A DNA stretch of 21,786 bases from Candidatus Nomurabacteria bacterium (GCA_943354625.1 CALRCS010000004.1:1-21786), one strand, 5' to 3'. Counted from the first letter of the stretch, positions 1-6,567 are shown. Notes: generated from the sequence alone by a model not told the origin. Program-made: numbers and translations.

Positions 1-2
1 CA

Positions 3-254
3 ACTCAAAAGGCCATCCACACCGGTGCACAGGGCGCGTCCCTCGTCTTCGATCAGAAGCGCGACCAACTGCCGAAAGGTAAGTGGTATGCTTCCTTCGA
101 TGAAAAGGATCGTCTCTGGGCAGATGCCGACGGCGACCACGGGGTGCCGTTCGTGTACTGCGGCTCGGACGATGGCTTCAAGTTCAGCATTGGCTGCTTC
201 GAGGGTGTCTGGTTCGAAGGCAATGCTTTCCTCTGCTTCTGCGACGTCGAGTAG
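3..254 (+). CDS. 3' end of an unrecognised GC-rich gene (partial)
   Basis: An open frame enters from the left edge and ends at TAG 252-254, giving 83 residues of C-terminus; the start lies outside the window. The product is soluble and rich in aromatic, Gly, Asp and Cys residues (for example VPFVYCGSDDGF, CFEGVWFEGN, LCFCDVE). Most third codon positions are G or C, quite unlike the AT-rich genes that follow, and the reading is protein-like throughout, so I take this frame rather than the two overlapping open frames on either strand. A strong terminator begins about 20 bases after the stop, which agrees with a real gene end. I do not recognise the family. The codon use suggests recent transfer or a GC-rich accessory gene; a chimeric assembly join is the alternative. 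Confidence 0.6.
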   Translation, partial: TQKAIHTGAQGASLVFDQKRDQLPKGKWYASFDEKDRLWADADGDHGVPFVYCGSDDGFKFSIGCFEGVWFEGNAFLCFCDVE

Positions 255-275
255 TCCTTGGAAACTTTGACCCTT

Positions 276-316
276 TGACCCTCGGTTTGCTTCGGCAGAC
301 TGGGGGTCATTTTTTA
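276..316 (+). terminator. Strong intrinsic terminator after the GC-rich gene
   Basis: A 15-bp stem (276-290 with 295-309, three G-U pairs and no mismatch) closes on a TTCG tetraloop and is followed by six T. It sits directly after the stop at 254 and before holA, so it isolates holA from the upstream gene. Confidence 0.85.
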
Positions 317-339
317 TATTCAAAATATTAAGTTGATAG

Positions 340-368
340 TTTACTGTAAACTGTAAACTTGTTACACT
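340..368 (+). promoter_or_regulatory. holA promoter with overlapping palindrome
   Basis: TTTACT (340-345), 17-base spacer, TACACT (363-368), ending 7 bases before the holA ATG, so the expected transcript start falls at or next to the start codon. The perfect inverted repeat AGTTTAC-T-GTAAACT (338-352) covers the -35 box, and a third half-site GTAAACT follows directly (353-359). This looks like an operator, but no regulator is identified. Confidence 0.45.
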
Positions 369-375
369 CAACACA

Positions 376-1029
376 ATGATCTACTTTTTCCACGGAACAG
401 ACACCAATAAAGCTCGAGTAAAGGCCCATGAGCTTATTGATTCTTTATTAAAGAAAAAGCCGGATGCTTCTTTTTTTAAAATAGACTCAGAGACTTTTAA
501 TGCTTCGCAACTCAAAGAATATATTGGTGGCATAGGGCTTTTTTCAAATAAGTATATTGTTTTTCTAGATAGATTGAGTGAAAAGAAAGAAGTTAAAGAA
601 GGATTTATGGATAAGTTAAAGGAAATAGGGGAGTCTGAGAATATTTTTATTATTCTTGAGGGAAAATTAGATAAAGTCACCGCTACAAAAATAGAAAAAA
701 GATCAGAAAAGTTTTTACACCTTGAACTTAAAGCTGAAGCAATAAAACCTGTTTATAATGCTTTTGCTCTAGCTGATGCTTTTGCAAAAAAGAATAAAAA
801 AGAGGCTTGGTTTCAGTACAGGAAATCAATAGACGCTGGGGAAGCGCCAGAAGCTCTTCACGGAATGATTTTTTGGAAAGTAAAAACAATGCTTTTGTCA
901 GGTATGAGTGGCTGGGGCGAGGTTGAATTAAAAAGGGCGATGAACGAGCTTGTCGTGCTTTATCATGATGCTAGGAGGGGAAAACATGAGTTGGAGACAG
1001 GGTTGGAGGCGTTTTTACTTAGTAATTAA
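376..1029 (+). CDS. holA: DNA polymerase III delta subunit, short CPR-type
   Basis: The clamp-loader delta subunit opens the sliding clamp for loading on primed DNA. The 217-residue product begins MIYFFHGTDTNKAR, matching the usual N-terminus (I-Y-x-F-x-G-x-D) of the HolA family, and ends with the helical motif RRGKHELETGLEAFLLS, which resembles the family's C-terminal R/K-x-G-x-x-x-E-x-x-L-E-x-F. Canonical HolA is about 340 residues, so the middle region is strongly shortened; there is no P-loop, as expected for delta. The gene stands alone behind its own promoter, and its stop overlaps the end of the convergent RDD gene by 11 bases. The assignment rests on the two ends and overall charge pattern, so the family is likely but the exact role is inferred. 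Confidence 0.75.
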   Translation: MIYFFHGTDTNKARVKAHELIDSLLKKKPDASFFKIDSETFNASQLKEYIGGIGLFSNKYIVFLDRLSEKKEVKEGFMDKLKEIGESENIFIILEGKLDKVTATKIEKRSEKFLHLELKAEAIKPVYNAFALADAFAKKNKKEAWFQYRKSIDAGEAPEALHGMIFWKVKTMLLSGMSGWGEVELKRAMNELVVLYHDARRGKHELETGLEAFLLSN

Positions 1030-1894
1030 CTCTTATTGCTGGATCCTGTGGACTACAGAAAGCTTTTGAGCCATCGCTTGTAGCTATACCCGCATTTTTG
1101 GTACCGCCTGAGTCTAGACAGAAACTCGCTTCATTTTCTAGTAATCTTGCAGAAATTGCATAACTTGTGTTTTCAGCAAAACATGTAATATTTTTGTTTT
1201 TCATGGATGAGAATATTTGCTGGATATTTTGATCAGCGAATACTCCAGAATTACAATCCACTGCTTTTGAATATGAATTTTTTATGCTGTAGTATAACTC
1301 AACTTGAGGGGCTATTGAACTAATTTGAGATCTGGTTGCAGCATCATTACCCTTCATTCGTGCTGAGCTCAAAGAAGCAAGAACAACAGATGAAAGTATT
1401 CCAAGTATTGCTATAGCGGGAAGAATCGCCGCTAGAATAATTCCAACTATCAGACCAGTGGAGTGTTTTGCTGTCGGATCTTTGTAAACGACAATACTAT
1501 GAGCCATCATATCGTGCAGACCTTGTTTCTTTGGAGTAAAAGCGGCCATTATGTAGCCGATACATAGAATAATACTAGATATAAATTTTCCGATAGTCTC
1601 ACGAATAATTACATTATTAAGAGAAAGTTTCTGAGAATCTTCGGATTTGACTGTTATACCGACAAGCATTTTGCCAAGAGTTGCACCCTTGAAATGGGTC
1701 ATTAATATAAAATATATCCAAGGAATTACTAGTGACGATATAAACATTATCACATTTGAAAATAATGTATTAGTTTTAATTATTATTAATAAAACACCAA
1801 TTATACTCTGTGTTATCATTCCGGGAATAATAATAATGATCCCATCAACTATCATTGCCACAAATCTAATCCAAAAACCAGCATATTTTTCCAT
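1019..1894 (-). CDS. RDD-family membrane protein fused to a pilin-like domain
   Basis: 291 residues. Residues 1-137 are an RDD domain: Arg10 and Asp17 in the first helix, three hydrophobic segments (about 12-40, 46-66, 100-120), the G-x-x-L-G-K-M-L motif at 70-77 and H127-D128. A second module starts with a long hydrophobic segment (146-175) that runs into LASLSSARMKGNDAATRSQI, the pattern of type IV pilin-like N-terminal helices in this group, followed by an extracytoplasmic region with four Cys (214, 237, 258, 276 approximately) that could form disulfides. RDD proteins are poorly characterised and are proposed to act in transport. The fusion would present a pilin-like head on a multi-pass anchor. 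No cleavable prepilin leader is possible in this position, so pilus polymerisation is unlikely. The domains are clear; the function is unknown. Confidence 0.75.
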   Translation of the reverse strand: MEKYAGFWIRFVAMIVDGIIIIIPGMITQSIIGVLLIIIKTNTLFSNVIMFISSLVIPWIYFILMTHFKGATLGKMLVGITVKSEDSQKLSLNNVIIRETIGKFISSIILCIGYIMAAFTPKKQGLHDMMAHSIVVYKDPTAKHSTGLIVGIILAAILPAIAILGILSSVVLASLSSARMKGNDAATRSQISSIAPQVELYYSIKNSYSKAVDCNSGVFADQNIQQIFSSMKNKNITCFAENTSYAISARLLENEASFCLDSGGTKNAGIATSDGSKAFCSPQDPAIRVNY

Positions 1895-1944
1895 ATAATT
1901 TTTAATATATAATAATGAAATTAGTCTAGCATGGCTAGTTTTAC

Positions 1945-1973
1945 TTGGATAGCTATGATTTTATTGCTAGAAT
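1945..1973 (+). promoter_or_regulatory. Promoter of the class IV aminotransferase gene
   Basis: TTGGAT (1945-1950), 17-base spacer, TAGAAT (1968-1973), which ends 6 bases before the ATG at 1980. The predicted transcript would be leaderless. Confidence 0.45.
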
Positions 1974-1979
1974 ACAAAT

Positions 1980-2891
1980 ATGCTTATACTAGAAAACACA
2001 ACTAGCTATCTCCGAGGCCAGTTTATCCCATTTAAAGATGCGAATTTAAGCATTGCTAGTTCATCAGTTCTGTATGGAATGAGTATCTATACTGTTTTTA
2101 ATGTTATCTATAAAGATGGGGAGCTTTATGCTTTTCGCTTAAAAGATCACTATAATCGTCTTTGTAAATCAAGTTTGATCATGGGTATGACTACTTTTGA
2201 CAAATTTATTTCATTTAAAAATTTTGAAAAAATAGTCAAAGAGCTTTTGATTAAAAATAAGTTAAAAGAAAATGCACTTGTGCGTGTGGCTTACTTTATT
2301 GATGAAAATGCAATTGGCACAAAGATTCATGGACTGAAAACGGAAATGTCTGCATATGTTTTACCAATGAAACTTTTCTATGGAAAACCCGCTATTGATA
2401 CGTGTATTTCTTCTTGGATACGTATAGCTGACAATATGATTCCTCCAAGAGCAAAAGTAAATGGAAGCTATGCAAATGCTTGTCTCATGAAAAATGAGGC
2501 TTTATTGAAGGGTTTTGATGAAGCAATAGCCATAAACAGTGCAGGTTTTGTTTCTGAAGCGACTGTGGCAAATATTTTTATGGTTAAAGAGGGTAAACTT
2601 TTTACTCCAGATACACAAAGTGATATTTTAGAAGGAATTACTCGAAATACTGTAATAGAAATAGCAAAACTGAAGGGTATTGTGTGTATTGAAAAGAAAA
2701 TTACAAAAGAAGAATTAATGTCTGCTGATGAGGTTTTTCTTTCAGGAAGCTCTGCCAATGTTATTTCAGTAAAAAGCATAGATGGAAAAAATATTCCGAA
2801 GAATAAAATGACAAAAGAGATTGTGAAGATTTATGAGGATATACGGGTGGGGGAGGTTGAGGGATTTGGGGGGTGGTTGACTAAAATATAG
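1980..2891 (+). CDS. ilvE: Branched-chain amino acid aminotransferase-like protein (PLP fold type IV)
   Basis: 303 residues, the normal length for IlvE / D-amino-acid aminotransferase / aminodeoxychorismate lyase. The PLP lysine is Lys159 in RAKVNGSYANACLMKNEA, the conserved glutamate that contacts the pyridine nitrogen is Glu193 in GFVSEATVANIF, and the phosphate-binding loop is GSSANVISV (256-264). The N-terminal FKDANLSIASSSVLYGMSIYT matches the family's dimer and active-site loop. The expected reaction is transfer of an amino group between a branched-chain amino acid and 2-oxoglutarate. Because class IV enzymes with different substrates are hard to tell apart, the substrate is inferred only. 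No other branched-chain pathway gene is nearby, as is common in reduced genomes. Confidence 0.85.
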   Translation: MLILENTTSYLRGQFIPFKDANLSIASSSVLYGMSIYTVFNVIYKDGELYAFRLKDHYNRLCKSSLIMGMTTFDKFISFKNFEKIVKELLIKNKLKENALVRVAYFIDENAIGTKIHGLKTEMSAYVLPMKLFYGKPAIDTCISSWIRIADNMIPPRAKVNGSYANACLMKNEALLKGFDEAIAINSAGFVSEATVANIFMVKEGKLFTPDTQSDILEGITRNTVIEIAKLKGIVCIEKKITKEELMSADEVFLSGSSANVISVKSIDGKNIPKNKMTKEIVKIYEDIRVGEVEGFGGWLTKI

Positions 2892-2892
2892 T

Positions 2893-2920
2893 AATAAAAA
2901 ATCCCACGTCGAGCGTGGGG
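2893..2920 (-). terminator. Terminator of the histidine phosphatase gene
   Basis: On the minus strand the stem CCCACG-CTCGA-CGTGGG (2919-2903) is followed by ATTTTTTATTAC. It lies 25 bases past the phosphatase stop. On the plus strand the same hairpin follows the aminotransferase gene but lacks a T run. Confidence 0.65.
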
Positions 2921-2944
2921 TGTGAAGGTGTTAAGGATTTGACC

Positions 2945-3418
2945 TTACGAAATCGGGCTGACTTTGTGTGTCTCGGTGGCAAAAACAAAACCCGTTCCTT
3001 TTCTTGATACCATGCAAGGAAAACTAATGCCAAAATTTGCTTGTGAAAAGGCGTTCATGATTCCTGATGGCGATGTGTGGTGGGTAATCACAATAACATT
3101 GCAAAAATTATTAATGAAACCGCCTATCGCATTGACTTGTGTTACTCCATCACCATATTCATCAGACTCGAGTTCATCGACTTCTTTTATTTCAATTTTT
3201 GCTCCACCCTCTATCTCGCAGGCTATTATAGCCCCTGTTTCTCGAGCTCTTCCTGTAGGGGATGACAGGATAATGATACTATTGTTACCATTCAATAATT
3301 CCTTAATTATTATGCCAAGCCTCTTTGCTTGTTTGGTGCCAAAATCTGAGAGTTTGTCTCCGCTGACATTGTCACAGTGGCGAATTGCGATTAATCTCGT
3401 TAATTTAGCTAGTTTCAT
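2945..3418 (-). CDS. Histidine phosphatase superfamily protein
   Basis: 157 residues from ATG at 3418. The phosphohistidine motif is R-H-C (residues 13-15 in LIAIRHCDN) where most members have RHG. The other expected elements are present: LSDFGTKQAKRLG, the S-S-P-x-x-R-A-x-E-T segment, an acidic DELESDEYGD, and the second catalytic His in VITHHTSPSG. Such proteins dephosphorylate small metabolites or phosphoproteins; the substrate cannot be told. The frame stays open upstream to an ATG at 3517, but those 33 residues are not family-like, and the family homology begins immediately after the 3418 start, so I prefer the shorter form. It diverges from the zeta-toxin-like locus. Confidence 0.8.
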   Translation of the reverse strand: MKLAKLTRLIAIRHCDNVSGDKLSDFGTKQAKRLGIIIKELLNGNNSIIILSSPTGRARETGAIIACEIEGGAKIEIKEVDELESDEYGDGVTQVNAIGGFINNFCNVIVITHHTSPSGIMNAFSQANFGISFPCMVSRKGTGFVFATETHKVSPIS

Positions 3419-3533
3419 ATTATCTTTCTTTTGTTGTTTGAAGGACAGTATTTGATTAGAAATATAGTTCAAGTGGGGGTTTGAGTCAATGATGCGCCCA
3501 GTTGGTTGTAGCACCATTCGTTCAATTTGATGT

Positions 3534-3539
3534 TAGAAT
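3534..3539 (+). promoter_or_regulatory. -10-like box before the zeta-toxin-like locus
   Basis: TAGAAT ends 6 bases before the ATG at 3546, the same hexamer and spacing as at the aminotransferase gene. No good -35 hexamer is seen at 16-18 bases. Confidence 0.35.
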
Positions 3540-3545
3540 CATATC

Positions 3546-4265
3546 ATGGATGAAGCAGAAAAAATAAAACTCGAGGCCGAAGAATTTGCTCGGGCAAATA
3601 GGCAACGCATAGCCAGAGAATTAACTGATAGGTTAATATTCATTCCTGATGCAATTCCTACATAGGTATTTATGGCTGGTTCGCCTGGTGCTGGAAAGAC
3701 AGAATACTCGAGGAATTTGATAAAAATCCTTGAAGAAAAAATGAATCACAGGGTTATCAGGATTGATGGGGACGAACTTCGTGGGCGTATGCCCGGCTAT
3801 GTAGGTAATAATTCTTTTCTATTTCAAACCGCAGTATCTCTAGTAGTCGAAAGGATTCATGATATGGTTTTAGATAATAAGCAGACATTTCTTCTTGACG
3901 GCACTTTTTCAAAATATGATAAAGCAATAACAAATATTAAGCGCTCGTTAGGTAAGAGACGACAGGTACGCGTTTTCTATGTATATCAGAAACCTGATGT
4001 AGCTTGGGCATTTACTAAAGCTCGTGAGAAAGTAGAAGGTCGGCATATTCCTAAGGATGCTTTTATAAAGCAATTTATTGACTCGCGAGAGACAATCGAT
4101 CGAATAAGAAAAGATTTTGATAACAACATCGTCATGTTATTGGTGAAAAAGAATTTTGAGACTCATTCCGTATAAGATCTCATTGAAATTAGGCAAGATG
4201 GTCCCCAGATTGAAGATTATCTCGGGGTGAGGTATACTAAGAGTGATTTAGAGAAATTACTATGA
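3546..4265 (+). pseudogene. Zeta-toxin-like kinase gene interrupted by two in-frame stops
   Basis: One continuous frame of 240 codons runs from ATG 3546 to TGA 4263-4265, broken by TAG at 3663-3665 (codon 40) and TAA at 4173-4175 (codon 210). The central uninterrupted piece (ATG 3672 to 4175, 167 residues) carries zeta-toxin/AAA kinase features: Walker A AGSPGAGKTE, RIDGDELRGRMPGYVG (catalytic Asp region), FLLDGTFS, and KAREKVEGRHIP. The P-loop beta strand (VF before MAGSPGAGKTE) lies upstream of the inner ATG, and the acidic N-terminal helix MDEAEKIKLEAEEFARANRQ and the tail DLIEIRQDGPQIEDYL are plainly coding, so the true gene spans both stops. Zeta toxins phosphorylate UDP-N-acetylglucosamine. 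The final TGA overlaps the next gene as ATGA. Either a recent pseudogene by two substitutions, or sequence errors; a shortened 167-residue protein from 3672 would lack part of its P-loop strand. Confidence 0.8.
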
Positions 4266-4450
4266 TAAACAAGCTTAGAAACATATTCAGAGGAAAAAAA
4301 GCGGAAGAACCTAAAAAATATGAAGGTCTTTCTGACTTTTTTATGCATGCTCCAGCTGATGAACAAAAGAAAGTCTTTGCTGAAGCCGCTCGCAAAGCCA
4401 ATGAGGATCAAATAAAAGTCTTCAAGCAAGCTCAGGGGGTTGAGGTGTAA
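4262..4450 (+). CDS. Small charged protein overlapping the zeta-toxin-like gene
   Basis: 62 residues starting at ATG 4262, which overlaps the TGA of the zeta-toxin-like frame (ATGA), so the two are translationally coupled. The N-terminus is basic (MINKLRNIFRGKKAEEPKK) and the rest looks like a helical domain (YEGLSDFFMHAPADEQKKVFAEAARKANEDQ). No transmembrane segment or known DNA-binding motif is visible. By position it could be an antitoxin or accessory protein of the kinase, although in classical epsilon/zeta systems the antitoxin gene comes first. It remains intact while its partner is broken. Function not recognised. Confidence 0.65.
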   Translation: MINKLRNIFRGKKAEEPKKYEGLSDFFMHAPADEQKKVFAEAARKANEDQIKVFKQAQGVEV

Positions 4451-4474
4451 AACAAAACAGTAGGTGTTACGAAG

Positions 4475-4502
4475 AAAGACTCGGGTAAATGCTCGAGTCT
4501 TT
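4475..4502 (+). terminator. Hairpin after the small charged gene
   Basis: AAAGACTCG (4475-4483) pairs perfectly with CGAGTCTTT (4494-4502), 10-base loop. The T run is only the last three bases of the stem, so termination may be weak. Confidence 0.5.
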
Positions 4503-4547
4503 CCGTTTGGCTTTGTAGTTAATTCACGGCTTCCGCCTACTTTCACT

Positions 4548-4567
4548 TGTGCGCCCAGTTGGAATCG
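4548..4567. repeat. 20-bp duplicate of the tRNA-Lys 3' end
   Basis: These 20 bases (gtgcgcccagttggaatcg with one preceding t) are identical to 4692-4711, the 3' end of tRNA-Lys plus two flanking bases, in the same orientation. The copies enclose 124 bases. No other part of the tRNA is duplicated here. Confidence 0.85.
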
Positions 4568-4645
4568 GTCACGGATATTCGCTTGCTAGCGAATTCCGCG
4601 ACCCCGACTCGCTCGCCTTCGCTCGTTCCGTCTTTCGATTCCAAC
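4558..4645. repeat. GC-rich inverted-repeat segment downstream of tRNA-Lys
   Basis: GTTGGAATCG (4558-4567) pairs with CGATTCCAAC (4636-4645). Inside lies a second inverted repeat around TTCGCTTGCTAGCGAA (about 4568-4602) and a run of CTCGCTCGCCTTCGCTCG. Bases 4634-4645 are also the exact reverse complement of 4702-4713 in the T-arm of tRNA-Lys. The segment is much richer in GC than the genes around it and has no credible reading frame. Confidence 0.7.
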
Positions 4646-4655
4646 AAGCAATGCC

Positions 4656-4686
4656 AAAAAACTAGAGACTAAGGTCTCCAGTTTTT
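4656..4686 (-). terminator. Terminator of tRNA-Lys
   Basis: On the minus strand AAAAACTGGAGAC-CTTA-GTCTCTAGTTTTTT forms a 13-bp stem with one G-U pair and a T-rich end, starting 8 bases after the tRNA. It also has an A/T symmetry that would let it work in both directions. Confidence 0.75.
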
Positions 4687-4693
4687 CGTCATG

Positions 4694-4766
4694 TGCGCCC
4701 AGTTGGAATCGAACCAACGACCCACTCCTTAAAAGGGAGTTGCTCTACCAACTGAGCTATGGGCGC
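4694..4766 (-). tRNA. tRNA-Lys(TTT)
   Basis: 73 bases on the minus strand. The acceptor stem is GCGCCCA/TGGGCGC with discriminator A, the D-arm is GCTC-AGTTGGTA-GAGC, the anticodon stem ACTCC/GGAGT holds the loop CTTTTAA (anticodon TTT), and the T-arm is GTTGG-TTCGATT-CCAAC. All stems pair fully. CCA is not encoded. Confidence 0.95.
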
Positions 4767-4812
4767 ATATTTGATATATTAAACTTATGGGGAAGACTAT
4801 ATCATATTTTCC

Positions 4813-5184
4813 TTAAAGTGGAAGGTCAAAAGCAATAAAACCTGCACCAGTAAAGATTAAGCATATAGAAATGATAAACAAAATAAAATAGTAATTTACA
4901 CCATCTGTGAAGAAAGCTTTACTTCTTATTTTGCTGAAAAGTCTTTTTCCGAGGATAATTGCAGAGGCAAGTGCAACAACTTGGGTAAGAAACCCCACTA
5001 TCAAAAAAATACCAATTATTCCTTCTAGTGTTGCAATACTAGTTTCTTTGTTTAAACCTATTTTCGTAATACGTTTTTTGAACTTATCACGACTCCAAAT
5101 AATAAAGATGATTCCAAGTGTCACGCGTAATAGAAGTGGGGCAAATAGTTGATATGACAATAATGGTGGAAAAATTGAAAACAT
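4813..5184 (-). CDS. DoxX-like small membrane protein
   Basis: 123 residues with four hydrophobic segments (about 10-30, 50-72, 74-82 extended, 95-118), a basic cytoplasmic loop RDKFKKRITKIG after the first helix and the pattern RVTLGIIFIIWSRDKF, which is like the DoxX N-terminus (R-x-x-x-G-x-x-F-x-x-x-G-x-x-K). The later GxxxGxFLIVGFLTQVVALASAII fits DoxX helices 2-3. DoxX proteins are inner-membrane proteins of unclear role, some linked to redox stress. It is the gene upstream of tRNA-Lys on the same strand, 46 bases away, and diverges from the SpoU methylase gene. The family call is moderate because small 4-TM proteins resemble one another. Confidence 0.6.
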   Translation of the reverse strand: MFSIFPPLLSYQLFAPLLLRVTLGIIFIIWSRDKFKKRITKIGLNKETSIATLEGIIGIFLIVGFLTQVVALASAIILGKRLFSKIRSKAFFTDGVNYYFILFIISICLIFTGAGFIAFDLPL

Positions 5185-5218
5185 TTGATATTTGATTAAT
5201 TTAATATAAAGTATTGAT

Positions 5219-5686
5219 ATGATATCACAAATTCACTTGCTTCTCCACAATATACGCAGTACCCATAATGTTGGGGCTATTTTACGTACAGCAGACGCTA
5301 CAGGGGTTTCTAAGGTGTATTTTTCAGGGTATACACCAGCACCCATAGACCGTTTTGGAAGAGCTCGTAAGGATATTTCAAAGGCATCGCTTGGAGCAGA
5401 GAAAACTGTGGCTTGGGAAAGTGTTGAGAGTGACGTGGAATTGATTAAAAGATTAAAAAAAGAAAAGTTTAAAATAGTTGCTGTGGAACAAGATAAAAGA
5501 TCAATAAATTATAAGAAAATTACAAAAAATAAAAATATTTTACTGATACTTGGAAACGAGGTGGATGGGGTAGATAAATTGATTTTAGATCTTTGTGATG
5601 AAATAGTAGAGATTCCCATGTTAGGTATTAAAGAATCATTGAATGTTTCTGTTACTGCCGGAATTATTCTTTACGCTTTACGCTGA
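5219..5686 (+). CDS. SpoU/TrmH-family RNA 2'-O-methyltransferase
   Basis: 155 residues, the minimal SPOUT catalytic domain without an RNA-binding extension. Motif 1 is NIRSTHNVGAILRTADA (Asn11, Arg13, Asn17), motif 2 is LILGNEVDGV, and motif 3 is IPMLGIKESLNVSVTAGI, which form the trefoil knot that binds S-adenosylmethionine. Such enzymes methylate ribose 2'-OH in tRNA or rRNA; the length is like TrmL, but the insert RFGRARKDISKASLGAEK is typical of the broader group, so the target nucleotide is not assigned. It ends in TGA, which shows that TGA is a stop codon here. Its end overlaps convergent mutM by 16 bases. Confidence 0.9.
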   Translation: MISQIHLLLHNIRSTHNVGAILRTADATGVSKVYFSGYTPAPIDRFGRARKDISKASLGAEKTVAWESVESDVELIKRLKKEKFKIVAVEQDKRSINYKKITKNKNILLILGNEVDGVDKLILDLCDEIVEIPMLGIKESLNVSVTAGIILYALR

Positions 5687-6540
5687 TGCACCTCACAAAA
5701 ATGTGTCCCTCTTCCACCTACCACAATTCTTATTATTTTCCCTTTACAGCCTTTTTTTAAACAAGGCTTCCCAGCACGTCTGTATGCCATGTGTTTTTCT
5801 TGAAATTTTCCGCGTTCTCCATGGATATTTCTATAATCCGACATTGAATCACCACCAAAATCGATTCCCATAGAGAGGGTAGAACGTATTGCTGTATAAA
5901 GCTTTTTGAGACTTTTATTATCTATATTGCTGACTATGGCCTCTGGGTGTATGCCTGCCCGCCAAAGGCTTTCATCTGCATAGATATTTCCAATTCCGGC
6001 GATGATTGTTTGATCCAATAGGGCTAGTTTTATTTTCCAATTAGACTTTTTATTTATTTGATTTTTAAAAATAGAAAAAGTAAATTCTTTTTCCAAAGGT
6101 TCTGGACCAATTCCTTTAAGATGGATTGTTTCGTGCATGGTCTTGCTCGGGAGGAGGGTAACCTTTGCAAATTTTCTCATATCACAAAGTTCCATTGTTT
6201 TTCCATTTGAAAGATAAAATATTAAACGGATATGGCGATTGAAAGGATCCTTTTTATTATAATTTCCATACATTATATGGCCAGTCATTTTCATATGAAT
6301 TAAAATAGTAAAGCCATTTGATAAGTGGATAAGTATATTTTTTGCCCTACGGGTTACATTTATTATTTTTGAGTCAATTATTGTCTTCTTGAAATATTTA
6401 AAGAATTTCGGGTCTTTTATTGTATCTCCACCGTGAAAATATGGACTATTATACTCCGTCCAGACGTTAGTTATAACCAAACCGCGTGTAGAACGGTCTA
6501 AGCCTGAAACTGTGGTTTGTACTTCTGGCAATTCTGGCAT
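5671..6540 (-). CDS. mutM: Formamidopyrimidine-DNA glycosylase
   Basis: 289 residues. The start is fixed by chemistry: Pro2-Glu3 of MPELPEV supply the catalytic N-terminal proline and glutamate. Lys67 (RRAKNIL) is the second active-site lysine, and the helix-two-turn-helix is at about 170-198 (DQTIIAGIGNIYADESLWRA). The C-terminal zinc finger is C260-x4-C265 ... C282-x2-H285, so the usual CPxC...CPxCQ is changed in spacing and in the last ligand (His for Cys); the void-filling R in GGRGTHF is kept. The enzyme removes 8-oxoguanine and formamidopyrimidines and nicks the strand. It diverges from the amidase gene with only 27 bases between the starts. Confidence 0.95.
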   Translation of the reverse strand: MPELPEVQTTVSGLDRSTRGLVITNVWTEYNSPYFHGGDTIKDPKFFKYFKKTIIDSKIINVTRRAKNILIHLSNGFTILIHMKMTGHIMYGNYNKKDPFNRHIRLIFYLSNGKTMELCDMRKFAKVTLLPSKTMHETIHLKGIGPEPLEKEFTFSIFKNQINKKSNWKIKLALLDQTIIAGIGNIYADESLWRAGIHPEAIVSNIDNKSLKKLYTAIRSTLSMGIDFGGDSMSDYRNIHGERGKFQEKHMAYRRAGKPCLKKGCKGKIIRIVVGGRGTHFCEVHQRKA

Positions 6541-6567
6541 ACAATTCTTATATCATACTTTTACAAA

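Noticed and set aside
53..310. 85-codon minus-strand frame and an 81-codon plus-strand frame over the first 310 bases
   Set aside because: Both are low-complexity Ser/Lys-rich readings; the third frame (3-254) has far better protein character and ends just before a terminator.
2964..3455. 163-codon plus-strand frame opposite the histidine phosphatase
   Set aside because: Shadow frame; the minus strand shows all phosphatase motifs.
3546..4265. Alternative genetic code to explain in-frame TAG and TAA
   Set aside because: Other genes here end normally in TAA, TAG and TGA, with convergent neighbours starting right after.
4217..4546. 109-codon minus-strand frame
   Set aside because: It lies antisense to the small charged gene and through a hairpin; the sense gene has ATGA coupling and better composition.
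4558..4645. CRISPR-like repeats from the CTCGCTCGCCTTCGCTCG run
   Set aside because: Only one locus with nested palindromes, no regular spacer-repeat pattern and no cas genes.
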